Shown in pieces: positions 1-6,911 of a DNA stretch of 7,165 bases. Made by a program: the position numbers and the translations under genes. Position 1 is the stretch's first letter. Each line of letters starts with the position of its first letter. The notes under the pieces are model-generated. The model was not told the origin of the DNA. It did no database searches and worked only from the letters and a program-made list of their open reading frames with translations. Source of the stretch: Polaromonas sp. UBA5171 (GTDB taxonomy: Bacteria > Pseudomonadota > Gammaproteobacteria > Burkholderiales > Burkholderiaceae_C); NCBI GenBank assembly GCA_002413395.1, contig DHWX01000092.1, forward strand, positions 7,100 through 14,264, given 5' to 3'.

Positions 1-1
1 C

Positions 2-604
2 GAGGCCGGATTGCTGGACACGCCGCTACCCGTTCACCGGCTTGCCGGTGTCGATCGGTTGCTGGTCCTCTCTGGTAGCTGTTCGCCGCAATCCGCAGCC
101 CAGATAAATTGGGCGAGACAGGCCGGATTCCGCGAGGTACAGCTGGACGCCCAAGTTCTCCTGGATCCGGCTCATCCGGGCATCGTCGAAATAGAAAACA
201 GCATGATTACGAATCTGCAGATGGGACGTAGCGTTATCGTGTACACCGCGAGCGGTCCTGACGATCCGAATATCGATGCCATGCAGGAACTGATTGCCGC
301 GAGTGCCTCCAGCCCGGCGTATCTGGCTGACCGAATTGGGGCGATTTTCGCCCGCCTGGCCCGCCGCGCGATCGAACTGGCAGGCATACAACGCCTAGTC
401 GTCGCTGGAGGTGATTCCTCGAGCTTCGCAATGCGCCATATAGGGGCGGATGCCTTGGAGATGCAGGCCAGCCATTTCGAGCAAAACGCGCACGTTGGCC
501 GTCTTCGGGCGAGCGATAAAGCGATCAATGGCACCGAGGTATTGCTTAAAGGAGGGCAGGTCGGCACCCCCGACTTGTATGGTCTGATGTTGAACGGGTT
601 TTAG
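2..604 (+). CDS. Four-carbon acid sugar kinase, DUF1537/OtnK-type, C-terminal part (5' truncated by window edge)
   Basis: The reading frame is open from base 2, so only the last 200 residues are present. The family phosphorylates four-carbon acid sugars (threonate, erythronate and their oxo forms) or related sugar acids with ATP in the cytoplasm. The fragment starts in the end of the substrate domain, with SGSCSPQSAAQ at fragment residues 24-34 (the family's GS-x-SP-x-T-x-x-Q region). It continues through the nucleotide-binding C-terminal domain, with the glycine-rich VVAGGDSSS around 134-141 and LKGGQVGTPD around 182-191, near the normal C-terminus. The usual Pro-Gly-x-Pro loop between these two motifs reads FEQNAHVGR here, so that loop has diverged. 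The stop codon lies inside an inverted repeat, and 89 bases separate it from the next gene, so it may belong to a separate transcript. The family call is firm; the exact substrate is unknown. Confidence 0.88.
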   Translation, partial: EAGLLDTPLPVHRLAGVDRLLVLSGSCSPQSAAQINWARQAGFREVQLDAQVLLDPAHPGIVEIENSMITNLQMGRSVIVYTASGPDDPNIDAMQELIAASASSPAYLADRIGAIFARLARRAIELAGIQRLVVAGGDSSSFAMRHIGADALEMQASHFEQNAHVGRLRASDKAINGTEVLLKGGQVGTPDLYGLMLNGF

Positions 605-616
605 CACTTCTAAAAC
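598..616. promoter_or_regulatory. Perfect 7-bp inverted repeat, candidate LysR-type operator
   Basis: GTTTTAG, five bases, CTAAAAC: both arms match perfectly. The core TTAGCACTTCTAA has the symmetric T-N11-A layout typical of LysR-type binding sites. It covers the stop codon of the kinase gene and sits about 80 bases before the SDR start. A LysR gene lies in the same cluster. The arms are AT-rich and not followed directly by a T-run, so a terminator is less likely. The regulator assignment is an inference. Confidence 0.45.
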
Positions 617-635
617 GGCCAATTCAATTTCTTTA

Positions 636-652
636 TTAATTTCAACAATTAA
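636..652. promoter_or_regulatory. Second AT-rich inverted repeat, TTAAT-N7-ATTAA, overlapping a weak -10-like box
   Basis: The arms TTAAT (636-640) and ATTAA (648-652) are perfect complements around seven bases. The centre is 37 bases from the centre of the dyad at 598-616, so the two are on roughly the same spacing scale as the recognition and activation sites of LysR-type promoters. A weak -10-like TAAGAT lies at 650-655 without a good -35 box, as is common for activator-dependent promoters. The dyad is AT-rich and short, so chance is possible. Confidence 0.35.
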
Positions 653-693
653 GATCGCCTAAGCGCGGGTCTTCCATTTAAGGAGCGAAAACA

Positions 694-1491
694 ATGAGGC
701 TTAAAGGACGTGTCGCCACCGTTACCGGTTCGGCTCAAGGTATGGGAGAAGCCATCGCGCGGGCCTTTATCCGAGAGGGTGCCGCAGTCATCATCAGTGA
801 CGTCAATGAGGAGGGGGCGCAACGGGTCGCCGACGACATTATCCGCCAGGGCGGTCGCGCGTACGCGATTCGCATCGACGTTACCAAGAGTGAAGATGCC
901 GAGAGACTGGCGCAATGCGCCATCGATATCTTTGGTGGTCTGGACATTCATGTCAACAATGCGGGAATCAGCATGACGCGACTCTTTGTTGAAACGGAAC
1001 GCGCCGACCTGGAGCGCATCTTACAGGTCAATCTGGTCGGGGCGTTCATTTGCGCCCAGGCAGCTGTCCGCCGTATGCTGCCGCGCGGCTTTGGGCGGAT
1101 TATCAACATCGCTTCCTTGTCCGGGCAACGCGGCGGCGTGGGGCGTGCGGCTTATGGCGTGTCCAAGGCAGGACTGGAACTGTTGACCAAAGTGATGTCG
1201 GTCGAACTTGCCGCGTCGGGCATCACGATCAACAACATCGCGCCTGGCGCCATCGCCACTGAGATGGCGACTCAACAGCATGACCAGGCAACACGCGACG
1301 CATACCACTATCTTATTCCGCAGCGACGCTATGGGCGGCCCGAGGAAATCGCCGATGCGGCCGTCTTTTTGAGTTCTGAGGAAGCCAGACACATTTGCGG
1401 TCATACCCTGAACGTAGACGGAGGCTTTCAGACCGCAGGGCTGATGTTCACATTCGGTTCGAGCAAAGCGCCCGTACCTCCCGCGCTATGA
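694..1491 (+). CDS. SDR family NAD(P)-dependent oxidoreductase (first of two)
   Basis: A 265-residue classical short-chain dehydrogenase, expected to oxidise a hydroxyl group or reduce the ketone with a nicotinamide cofactor in the cytoplasm. The Rossmann motif TGSAQGMG is at 11-18, Asp36 ends the second strand (favouring NAD over NADP), NNAG is at 88-91, and the structural Asn is 113. The catalytic Ser141, Tyr154 and Lys158 lie in IASLSG and YGVSK, and APG is at 183-185. The C-terminal NVDGG is followed by a tail of about 20 residues, slightly longer than common. The start is supported by AGGAG at 681-685, eight bases before the ATG. It is the first gene after the dyad-bearing gap, so probably the first gene of the catabolic operon. 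The substrate cannot be deduced; 3-oxoacyl-ACP reductase-like and sugar or polyol dehydrogenases share these motifs. Confidence 0.93.
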   Translation: MRLKGRVATVTGSAQGMGEAIARAFIREGAAVIISDVNEEGAQRVADDIIRQGGRAYAIRIDVTKSEDAERLAQCAIDIFGGLDIHVNNAGISMTRLFVETERADLERILQVNLVGAFICAQAAVRRMLPRGFGRIINIASLSGQRGGVGRAAYGVSKAGLELLTKVMSVELAASGITINNIAPGAIATEMATQQHDQATRDAYHYLIPQRRYGRPEEIADAAVFLSSEEARHICGHTLNVDGGFQTAGLMFTFGSSKAPVPPAL

Positions 1492-1588
1492 GCCGGAAGG
1501 AGAATCCAGGTCGGTTAATGAGGACATGAAAATATCCAGCCCTCTTTCACTGTGCTGCTTTTGATATGCTTTTTAAGGAAATGAAACT

Positions 1589-2698
1589 ATGAGTGCCTTA
1601 CCCACCGCATCCCGTGCCGCCGTGCTCCGCAAATTCAAGGAGCCTTTGGCGATCGAAGAAGTGCCCATTCCGGCCGAGATAGAGCCGGGCGCCGCATTGG
1701 TTCGGATCGAAGCCTGCTCCATTTGCGGGACGGATGTCCACTTGTGGCAGGGTTCACTTTCGCTCAAAGTCAATTTGCCGGTCATCATCGGGCACGAAAT
1801 GGTAGGACGGGTAATGACAGTGGGGAGCGGCGTGGATCGGGATTCCGTCGGAAACGAGCTGCGCGTCGGGAACCGCATACTCTACACCCATACTGCATGT
1901 GGCAAGTGCTACTTTTGCACCACCGCTCGAAAACCCACCCTATGCGACAACCGCCGTGCTTATATGTACGAGAACATGGAGCGTTACCCGTATTTGCTGG
2001 GCGGATTCTCCGAGTATGGGTATGTCATGCCGGACGCAGGACGTATTCGTGTACCCGACGGCGTATCAAGTGAACTCGCCAGTTTGTCCAGCTGTGCCTT
2101 ACGGTCAGTCATGAATGCGTTGTCGCAAGTTGGAGCGATCGAGCCATCGGATGTTGTTGTCATTCAGGGTGCCGGGCCGCTCGGATTGCTTGCTGCGGCC
2201 AACGTGAGAGTGCGGGGTGCATGCAAAGTCATTGTGATCGGTTCTCCTGCATCGCGGTTACAACTGGCGGCTGAATTCGGTGCGGACCTGTGCATTCCTG
2301 TGGACACCACAACACCCGCGGAGCGGTTGGAACAGGTGCTTGCCGTCACCAGCGGCCGGGGAGCAGATATTGTCATGGAATTTACCGGCGTGCCCGCGGC
2401 GTTTACGGAAGGACTTCAGCTTGCGCGCAAGGGCGGACGTTACTTGGTCGTCGGTCAACTCGGCGAAGGAAAATTTGAATTTCAGCCTTCCTTGATTGTA
2501 AAGAAAAACCTTACCATATTCGGCTCGTTTTCCGGAGACGCCAGAAGTTATTCCTTGGCATTGGAATTTATAAACGCGCAACAGCACAACTTCCCATTCG
2601 AGAAGATGATCACGGGTCGCTACAAGCTCGACGACGTGAATGTGGCCATGGAGCGAATGAAAAATTTCCAGGAAATAAAGCCGGTCATTTTGGTATAG
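1589..2698 (+). CDS. Zinc-dependent medium-chain alcohol dehydrogenase
   Basis: A 369-residue MDR enzyme, of normal family length, that oxidises an alcohol to an aldehyde or ketone with NAD(P). Catalytic zinc ligands are Cys46 (in CSICGTD), His69 and Glu70 (in GHE), probably with Cys169. Structural zinc cysteines are 104, 107, 110 and 119; the last gap is eight residues rather than the usual seven. The cofactor domain has GAGPLG at 194-199. The second-strand end reads VIGSPASR (216-223), with Gly218 where NAD-using relatives often have Asp, so NADP use is possible. It resembles the threonine/sorbitol dehydrogenase branch, perhaps the TM0436-like group (from memory). AAGGA (1575-1579) precedes the ATG at normal distance. 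The gap before it is 97 bases; the next gene follows after 13 bases, so these two are cotranscribed. Confidence 0.93.
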   Translation: MSALPTASRAAVLRKFKEPLAIEEVPIPAEIEPGAALVRIEACSICGTDVHLWQGSLSLKVNLPVIIGHEMVGRVMTVGSGVDRDSVGNELRVGNRILYTHTACGKCYFCTTARKPTLCDNRRAYMYENMERYPYLLGGFSEYGYVMPDAGRIRVPDGVSSELASLSSCALRSVMNALSQVGAIEPSDVVVIQGAGPLGLLAAANVRVRGACKVIVIGSPASRLQLAAEFGADLCIPVDTTTPAERLEQVLAVTSGRGADIVMEFTGVPAAFTEGLQLARKGGRYLVVGQLGEGKFEFQPSLIVKKNLTIFGSFSGDARSYSLALEFINAQQHNFPFEKMITGRYKLDDVNVAMERMKNFQEIKPVILV

Positions 2699-2711
2699 GG
2701 GAGGCCGTATT

Positions 2712-3884
2712 ATGCAAAAGTTTGATGAAAAGGCCACCGGCCCGCTGGCGGGCGTACGGGTCCTGGATTTATCGCGGCTGGTCGCTGGCAACATGCTAAC
2801 GCTTTTTCTCGCCGACTTTGGCGCCGATGTGATCAAGATCGAGCGCGACGGCAACGGAGACGATCTACGAAATTGGCGGGCAGAAGGGCAAGAGATTTAC
2901 TGGAAGGTATATGGGCGCAACAAGCGTTCAATGGTCCTCGATCTTAAGGCCGAGAACGGTCTTAAAAATTTCAAAAGCCTAGTCGCTGGCGCACAAATTT
3001 TGGTTGAAAACTTCGTCCCGGGTGGCCTCGAAAAAATGGGCTTAGCACCGGAGACGCTGCTAAAGCTTAACCCAAAGCTCGTCATCGTAAGGATTTCTGG
3101 GTGGGGACAAACCGGTCCATATCGCCATAAGCCCGGGTTTGGAACGCTGGTCGAAGCGATGTCAGGCTTCGCACATTTGAACGGATTTGCAGACCAGCCG
3201 CCGACCTTGCCGCCGTTGGCGATGGCCGACATGATTGCGGGGATATACGGCGCAGCAGGCGTGTTGACAGCGTTACGGACTGCAGAAAACAATGGCGTCG
3301 GTCAGGTGATCGACCTGTCTTTGTTTGAACCCATCTTCTCCCTCATCGCCAGCGAGGCTGCCAAGTATCGGCTGACAGGTATTCCAACGATGCGGTCAGG
3401 AAACCAGTCCACCCACACCGCGCCGCGGAACATTTATCCATGTTCGGATGGGGCGTTTGTCGCTTTGTCAGGCTCGATGCAGTCCATGGCCCTACGGATC
3501 TTCGAGACCATAGGAAGGCCCGAGCTGAAGGACGATTCCCGCTTCAGTACCAATGACGCGCGTGTTAAGCATCGCGACGAGCTGGACGAAATAATAGGCG
3601 CTTTTGTGAAATTGCGAACGCAGTTGGAAAACCTCGCGCTTTTCGAGAAGACCGGTGTCACGGTCGGCCCCGTTTGCTCCATCGCCGACTTAGTCGATCA
3701 TCCGTTTGTAGTCGGACGACAAGTGATTGTTGAAGTAGAAGACCGTGATATGGGCTCGCTACCAATGCATAACATTATCCCTCGCCTTTCAGAGAATCCT
3801 GGCACATTCAGGCGACCAGCGCCGCGGCTTGGCGAACACACCGAGGAGATATTGGCCGAACTCCAATTACAGGGTGGGCAATAA
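2712..3884 (+). CDS. CaiB/BaiF (class III) CoA-transferase
   Basis: A 390-residue family III CoA-transferase, which moves CoA from a donor such as succinyl-CoA or acetyl-CoA to a carboxylic acid through an aspartyl anhydride. The N-terminus has the typical GVRVLDLSR (14-22), then LADFGADVIKIE (33-44) and GRNKRSMVLDL (68-78). The SGWGQTGPY region spans 129-137. The catalytic aspartate is most likely Asp173 in MADMIAG, followed by the usual helix ending in LTAL. Length is normal. GGGGAGG (2698-2704) overlaps the previous gene's last stop base and sits seven bases before the ATG. The stop codon TAA shares its last A with the ATG of the lyase gene, implying translational coupling. Pairing with a CitE-like lyase suggests a hydroxy acid substrate such as malate, citramalate or a sugar-derived analogue; that is an inference. 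Confidence 0.95.
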   Translation: MQKFDEKATGPLAGVRVLDLSRLVAGNMLTLFLADFGADVIKIERDGNGDDLRNWRAEGQEIYWKVYGRNKRSMVLDLKAENGLKNFKSLVAGAQILVENFVPGGLEKMGLAPETLLKLNPKLVIVRISGWGQTGPYRHKPGFGTLVEAMSGFAHLNGFADQPPTLPPLAMADMIAGIYGAAGVLTALRTAENNGVGQVIDLSLFEPIFSLIASEAAKYRLTGIPTMRSGNQSTHTAPRNIYPCSDGAFVALSGSMQSMALRIFETIGRPELKDDSRFSTNDARVKHRDELDEIIGAFVKLRTQLENLALFEKTGVTVGPVCSIADLVDHPFVVGRQVIVEVEDRDMGSLPMHNIIPRLSENPGTFRRPAPRLGEHTEEILAELQLQGGQ

Positions 3885-4807
3885 TGTATTCGGATAACAG
3901 ACTCCCGCAGTGGCGATCACTGTTGTTTGTGCCTGCAACCAGCGACCGGTTTATCGAGAGCGCGGTGCGTCAGTTGGCTGACGCATTGCTAATCGATCTC
4001 GAGGATAGTGTCGCGCCCGAGCAAAAGGAAGTGGCACGAACGCGTGTTGGTGATATCGCGGACCGATTCAAACGCTACGGCTACGATGTCGTGGTCCGCG
4101 TCAATCGGCCGTGGCGGCTACTGGTGCGCGATCTCGAGGCCAGTGTATGCCAATCCGTGAATGCTGTAACCTTACCAAAGGTGCCCGATGTAGGCCATGT
4201 GCGGGCGGTTTCTGAGATATTGTCAGACCTCGAGGCAGCCGCCGGTATGGCAATCGGGCTTACGCGTATTATAGCGATGGTCGAAGATGCCGAAGGCTTG
4301 GAGAATATGGCGCGAATCGCGACGGCGGACCAGCGCCTCTGCGGGATTATTGTGGGTGCCGAAGATCTTGCCGTATCGATGAGAATGGCAGTGGATGAAG
4401 ACGGCTTGTATGTACCCAATGTTCTTGCAGTGGCTGCGGCCCGGCGCGCGGGAATCATTCCAATTGGCTTTGTCGGGTCGGTCGCCGACTTTGCCGACGC
4501 TGATGCGTTCCGCGCAAGAATACGGCGCGCACGCAGGTTGGGTTTTGACGCTGCATTTTGCATCCACCCGCGTCAGGTTGCCATCGTCAATGAGGAATTC
4601 TCCCCGAGCATGGACGAAGTGCACCATGCGAAGTTGCTGATCGACGAATACGAGCGCAGCAGGGAAAATGGGAAGGCTGCATTCCGTTATAAGGACCGGA
4701 TGGTCGACTTGCCGGTGGTGGAACAGGCAAGGCGCGTACTTGCTCAAAATGAGGTGGTCAAGGCAATGGACCGACGGCACCTGTCAGGTAGGAATAAACC
4801 AGCTTGA
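3884..4807 (+). CDS. HpcH/HpaI-CitE family acyl-CoA lyase (malyl-/citramalyl-CoA lyase-like)
   Basis: A 307-residue TIM-barrel lyase expected to cleave a 3-hydroxyacyl-CoA into a smaller acyl-CoA and a 2-oxo acid, with Mg. The N-terminus has RSLLFVPA (11-18) and IDLEDSV (37-43). Arg72 lies in VRVN, and the likely metal ligands are Glu134 (MVEDAEG) and Asp161 (GAED). The CoA-end motif IHPRQ is at 227-231. Asp275 in MVDLP matches the position where citramalyl-CoA lyases have a catalytic Asp from the neighbouring subunit (from memory). The gene starts on the last base of the CoA-transferase stop codon, with GGGTGGG (3872-3878) as ribosome site. No citrate lyase alpha or acyl carrier subunits are nearby, so a free-standing CoA-ester lyase is far likelier than a true CitE. 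The substrate is unproven. Confidence 0.93.
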   Translation: MYSDNRLPQWRSLLFVPATSDRFIESAVRQLADALLIDLEDSVAPEQKEVARTRVGDIADRFKRYGYDVVVRVNRPWRLLVRDLEASVCQSVNAVTLPKVPDVGHVRAVSEILSDLEAAAGMAIGLTRIIAMVEDAEGLENMARIATADQRLCGIIVGAEDLAVSMRMAVDEDGLYVPNVLAVAAARRAGIIPIGFVGSVADFADADAFRARIRRARRLGFDAAFCIHPRQVAIVNEEFSPSMDEVHHAKLLIDEYERSRENGKAAFRYKDRMVDLPVVEQARRVLAQNEVVKAMDRRHLSGRNKPA

Positions 4808-4846
4808 TAACGTAACGTTCAGAAATAATGACACCCGAGCGATACA

Positions 4847-5815
4847 GTGAATATTAGACAGCTGTCTTACTTCACGGCGATTGCCGCATGTGGCTCTTTC
4901 GTGAAAGGGGCTGCGGCGCTGCATATCTCACAGCCGTCAGTTAGCAGTCAAATCAAGCTGCTCGAGGAGGAGCTGGGGATCCAACTTTTGGAGCGGCGCC
5001 CGAATGGGGTGGTGCTCACCTTAGAGGGCCGAGATTTTCTGCAGCATGCATACACGATATTAGGCGCAGTTGATGCCGCTCGCGACAGCATTCGCGCAAA
5101 TCAAACCAACGAAGTTGGCCGAGTGGCGGTCGGCATCCCAGGTTCAATCAGCGCAGTTCTCAGCGTGTCCTTGGTTGAGGCCGTGCAACGTCAACTTCCC
5201 AATGTCCAGATTAGGGTGGTATCGGGCTTGTCTGGGCATATACAAAAATGGGTGATGGATGGCGAGCTCGATTTTGGACTTTTCTACGCCGACGGACCGG
5301 TTCCCGGTGCGGACATTAAGAATCTGTTCGTAGAAGACTTATATCTGGCCGCATGTCAAAAGGCAGACATAGAACACTTGCTTACGGCGAACGGTGAACT
5401 GCAGATGCGCAAGCTAAGTTTGATTCCGATGGTGTTGCCCTGTTCCAAACACGGCCTGCGCCGCATTATTGAACGTGCGACGGCCGCTCTAGGAATAAAA
5501 CTGCATGTTAAAACCGAGATAGATGCGTCGGAACAACTGAAGCAGATGGTGCGCAGAACAGGTTGCTTTACTATCCTTTCGCTGGCGGCCCTACAGGACG
5601 AAACATGTGCGCCGCTTTTCACTGCACGCATCATCGATCCACCTATTCAACGCGTCGTATCAATATTCCATGTAACGGGAAGGCCGCTGTCTCGCGCAGC
5701 ACGTCGCGTCGAAAACATTCTTTTTGAAGTGATATCCGTTGAATTAGAAAAAGGGTGGTGGCGATCAGCTACCTCGACCAGCCCAGCAGTCGGTGCGGTA
5801 CAGAGTTTCATTTAA
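4847..5815 (+). CDS. LysR family transcriptional regulator
   Basis: A 322-residue DNA-binding regulator. The N-terminal winged helix-turn-helix is canonical: MNIRQLSYF start, helix-turn-helix about 18-37 with ISQPSVSSQI, then LEEELGIQLLERR. An effector-binding domain follows from about residue 90 to 300, and a short, unremarkable tail ends the protein. The start is GTG; an in-frame TGA at 4829-4831 rules out an earlier start, and the family N-terminus fits exactly here. No good ribosome site is visible before it, suggesting low expression or dependence on translation of the gene 39 bases upstream. Unlike most LysR genes it is not divergent from its targets but lies within the run of metabolic genes. 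Likely regulates this cluster, with the unknown pathway compound as co-inducer. Confidence 0.95.
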   Translation: MNIRQLSYFTAIAACGSFVKGAAALHISQPSVSSQIKLLEEELGIQLLERRPNGVVLTLEGRDFLQHAYTILGAVDAARDSIRANQTNEVGRVAVGIPGSISAVLSVSLVEAVQRQLPNVQIRVVSGLSGHIQKWVMDGELDFGLFYADGPVPGADIKNLFVEDLYLAACQKADIEHLLTANGELQMRKLSLIPMVLPCSKHGLRRIIERATAALGIKLHVKTEIDASEQLKQMVRRTGCFTILSLAALQDETCAPLFTARIIDPPIQRVVSIFHVTGRPLSRAARRVENILFEVISVELEKGWWRSATSTSPAVGAVQSFI

Positions 5816-5846
5816 CTACAACCTAAATACAGAGAGGCATACTTCG

Positions 5847-6605
5847 ATGAATAAATATCTGAAAGTGGCAGTGGTAACGGGGAGTGCGGGCGGAATCGGA
5901 GAAGCGACCGCAACTATTATTGCAAACCGTGGCTATTGCGTTGCGATTGCTGACTTGCGCGAGGATGCCGCCACAAAAACCGCGCAGCGTCTAAAGGCAC
6001 AAGGATTCATGGCGATGGCCGTTACCGTAGATGTCGCCGATCCCGCGAGCGTTAATGGCATGATTGAGCAGGTGGTTTCGACATGGGGGCGGATTGACGT
6101 CCTTGTTAACAGTGCCGGGCTTGAAAGCTCCAGCGCTTTCCTTGACGTCTCTCTTCAGGAGTTCGAAAGAGTAATGCAGGTTAACACGACCGGAACATGG
6201 CTATGCTGCCAGGCGGTCATTCCACTAATGCTTAAGCAGAGAAGTGGTTCAATTGTGAACATCAGTTCTATTGCCGGGCAAAGAGGAGGGGGCTTGCTCG
6301 GGACGGCCGCATATGCGACATCGAAAGGTGCGGTGATTGCATTGACGAAATCGCTGGCACGAGAGTTTGCCAAATCCGGCATCCGGGTGAATGCAGTAGC
6401 GCCTTCCATCACCATGACCGACTTCGTACAACGTCAGCTAGACAAACGCCCGCCCGGGTATATAGACGCGATCATCAGTATGACGCCGATCGGGCGGGCT
6501 GCGCAACCGTCAGAAATCGCGGCAGTAGTAGCATTCTTGGCGTCACCAGACGCCTCATTTGTCACGGGACATGTGTACAACGTCGACGGCGGAACCGCTA
6601 TGTGA
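5847..6605 (+). CDS. SDR family NAD(P)-dependent oxidoreductase (second)
   Basis: A 252-residue classical short-chain dehydrogenase. The Rossmann motif TGSAGGIG is at 11-18, Asp36 suggests NAD preference, NSAG is at 88-91, the structural Asn is 113, and the catalytic residues are Ser141, Tyr156 and Lys160 (YATSK). The loop before the tyrosine, GQRGGGLLGTAA, is two residues longer than in the SDR at 694-1491, but both share GQRGG. NVDGGTAM ends the protein normally. The ATG at 5847 is chosen because AGAGAGG (5831-5837) lies nine bases before it and the Rossmann motif begins at the usual distance; the frame is open further up to 5793, but that would overlap the LysR gene. It follows LysR by 31 bases and is probably cotranscribed. 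It likely catalyses another oxidation or reduction in the same route; the substrate is unknown. Confidence 0.92.
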   Translation: MNKYLKVAVVTGSAGGIGEATATIIANRGYCVAIADLREDAATKTAQRLKAQGFMAMAVTVDVADPASVNGMIEQVVSTWGRIDVLVNSAGLESSSAFLDVSLQEFERVMQVNTTGTWLCCQAVIPLMLKQRSGSIVNISSIAGQRGGGLLGTAAYATSKGAVIALTKSLAREFAKSGIRVNAVAPSITMTDFVQRQLDKRPPGYIDAIISMTPIGRAAQPSEIAAVVAFLASPDASFVTGHVYNVDGGTAM

Positions 6606-6677
6606 GAAGGCCCCGTGACTGGCTTGAAAATTCCTGTGTGACCATGTCGTTATTGTCCTTAATCCTATGGAAAATCC

Positions 6678-6694
6678 CCTCGGCTTTGCCGGGG
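6678..6694. repeat. GC-rich hairpin, possible weak minus-strand terminator
   Basis: CCTCGGC and GCCGGGG pair around a TTT loop with one G-T wobble. On the + strand the stem is followed by AGACAG, so it is not a terminator for the SDR gene. On the - strand it is followed by ATTTTCC, a short T-run, so weak termination in that direction is possible. It may equally be the subterminal hairpin of an old mobile element. Confidence 0.35.
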
Positions 6695-6808
6695 AGACAG
6701 TAGAAGTTCGACGTTTGCCGGAGTATGGACTTTGCCGAAGCGTGTTGTTTGTCTATGAATATTGCTGCGAAAGATGTCTGGGGTGGAATTGTCGGCATGG
6801 CGGAGTGA

Positions 6809-6821
6809 GTTCGCAGCGAAC
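6809..6821. repeat. 13-bp palindrome GTTCGC-A-GCGAAC
   Basis: Two perfect 6-bp arms flank a single base. With a loop of one base it cannot fold well as a hairpin, so it is more like a protein-binding dyad or a chance palindrome in the gene-free interval. No function can be assigned. Confidence 0.3.
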
Positions 6822-6894
6822 GCGAATTTCTGCTTGACGGTGTGTGGTGGTGAGAACGGAAGCAAAACGGCACGGCGTAACTTTTTGGTTTTAC

Positions 6895-6911
6895 AGCCGC
6901 CTTGAGCGGCT
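6895..6911. repeat. Hairpin AGCCGC-CTTGA-GCGGCT upstream of the IS end
   Basis: A perfect 6-bp stem with a five-base loop, about 30 bases outside the IS left end. Neither strand has a T-run after it, so it does not look like a classical intrinsic terminator. Confidence 0.35.

Noticed and set aside
694..1491. Naming the first SDR fabG
   Set aside because: The motifs are shared by many SDRs, there is no fatty acid synthesis context, and Asp36 points to NAD rather than the NADP used by FabG.
1526..1564. A 12-codon open frame (MKISSPLSLCCF) before the alcohol dehydrogenase, possibly a leader peptide
   Set aside because: No properly spaced ribosome site, no run of regulatory codons, and no attenuator hairpin nearby; short frames like this arise by chance.
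2258..2854. A 198-codon open frame on the minus strand
   Set aside because: It lies antisense to the end of the alcohol dehydrogenase and the start of the CoA-transferase, both of which have strong family motifs; its translation resembles nothing known.
4223..4780. A 185-codon open frame on the minus strand
   Set aside because: Fully antisense to the well-supported CoA lyase; no domain or ribosome site is visible.
3884..4807. Naming the lyase citE
   Set aside because: No citD, citF or citX-like genes are present; the neighbouring CoA-transferase indicates free CoA-ester chemistry instead.
5793..5846. An 18-codon N-terminal extension of the second SDR
   Set aside because: It would overlap the LysR gene and add residues before the Rossmann fold that the family lacks; the ATG at 5847 has a good ribosome site.
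6598..6873. A 91-codon minus-strand open frame covering much of the gene-free interval
   Set aside because: Composition is rich in Ser, Arg and His, with no recognisable domain, and it overlaps the 3' end of the SDR gene. It might be non-coding DNA of an old mobile element, but a gene is not supported.
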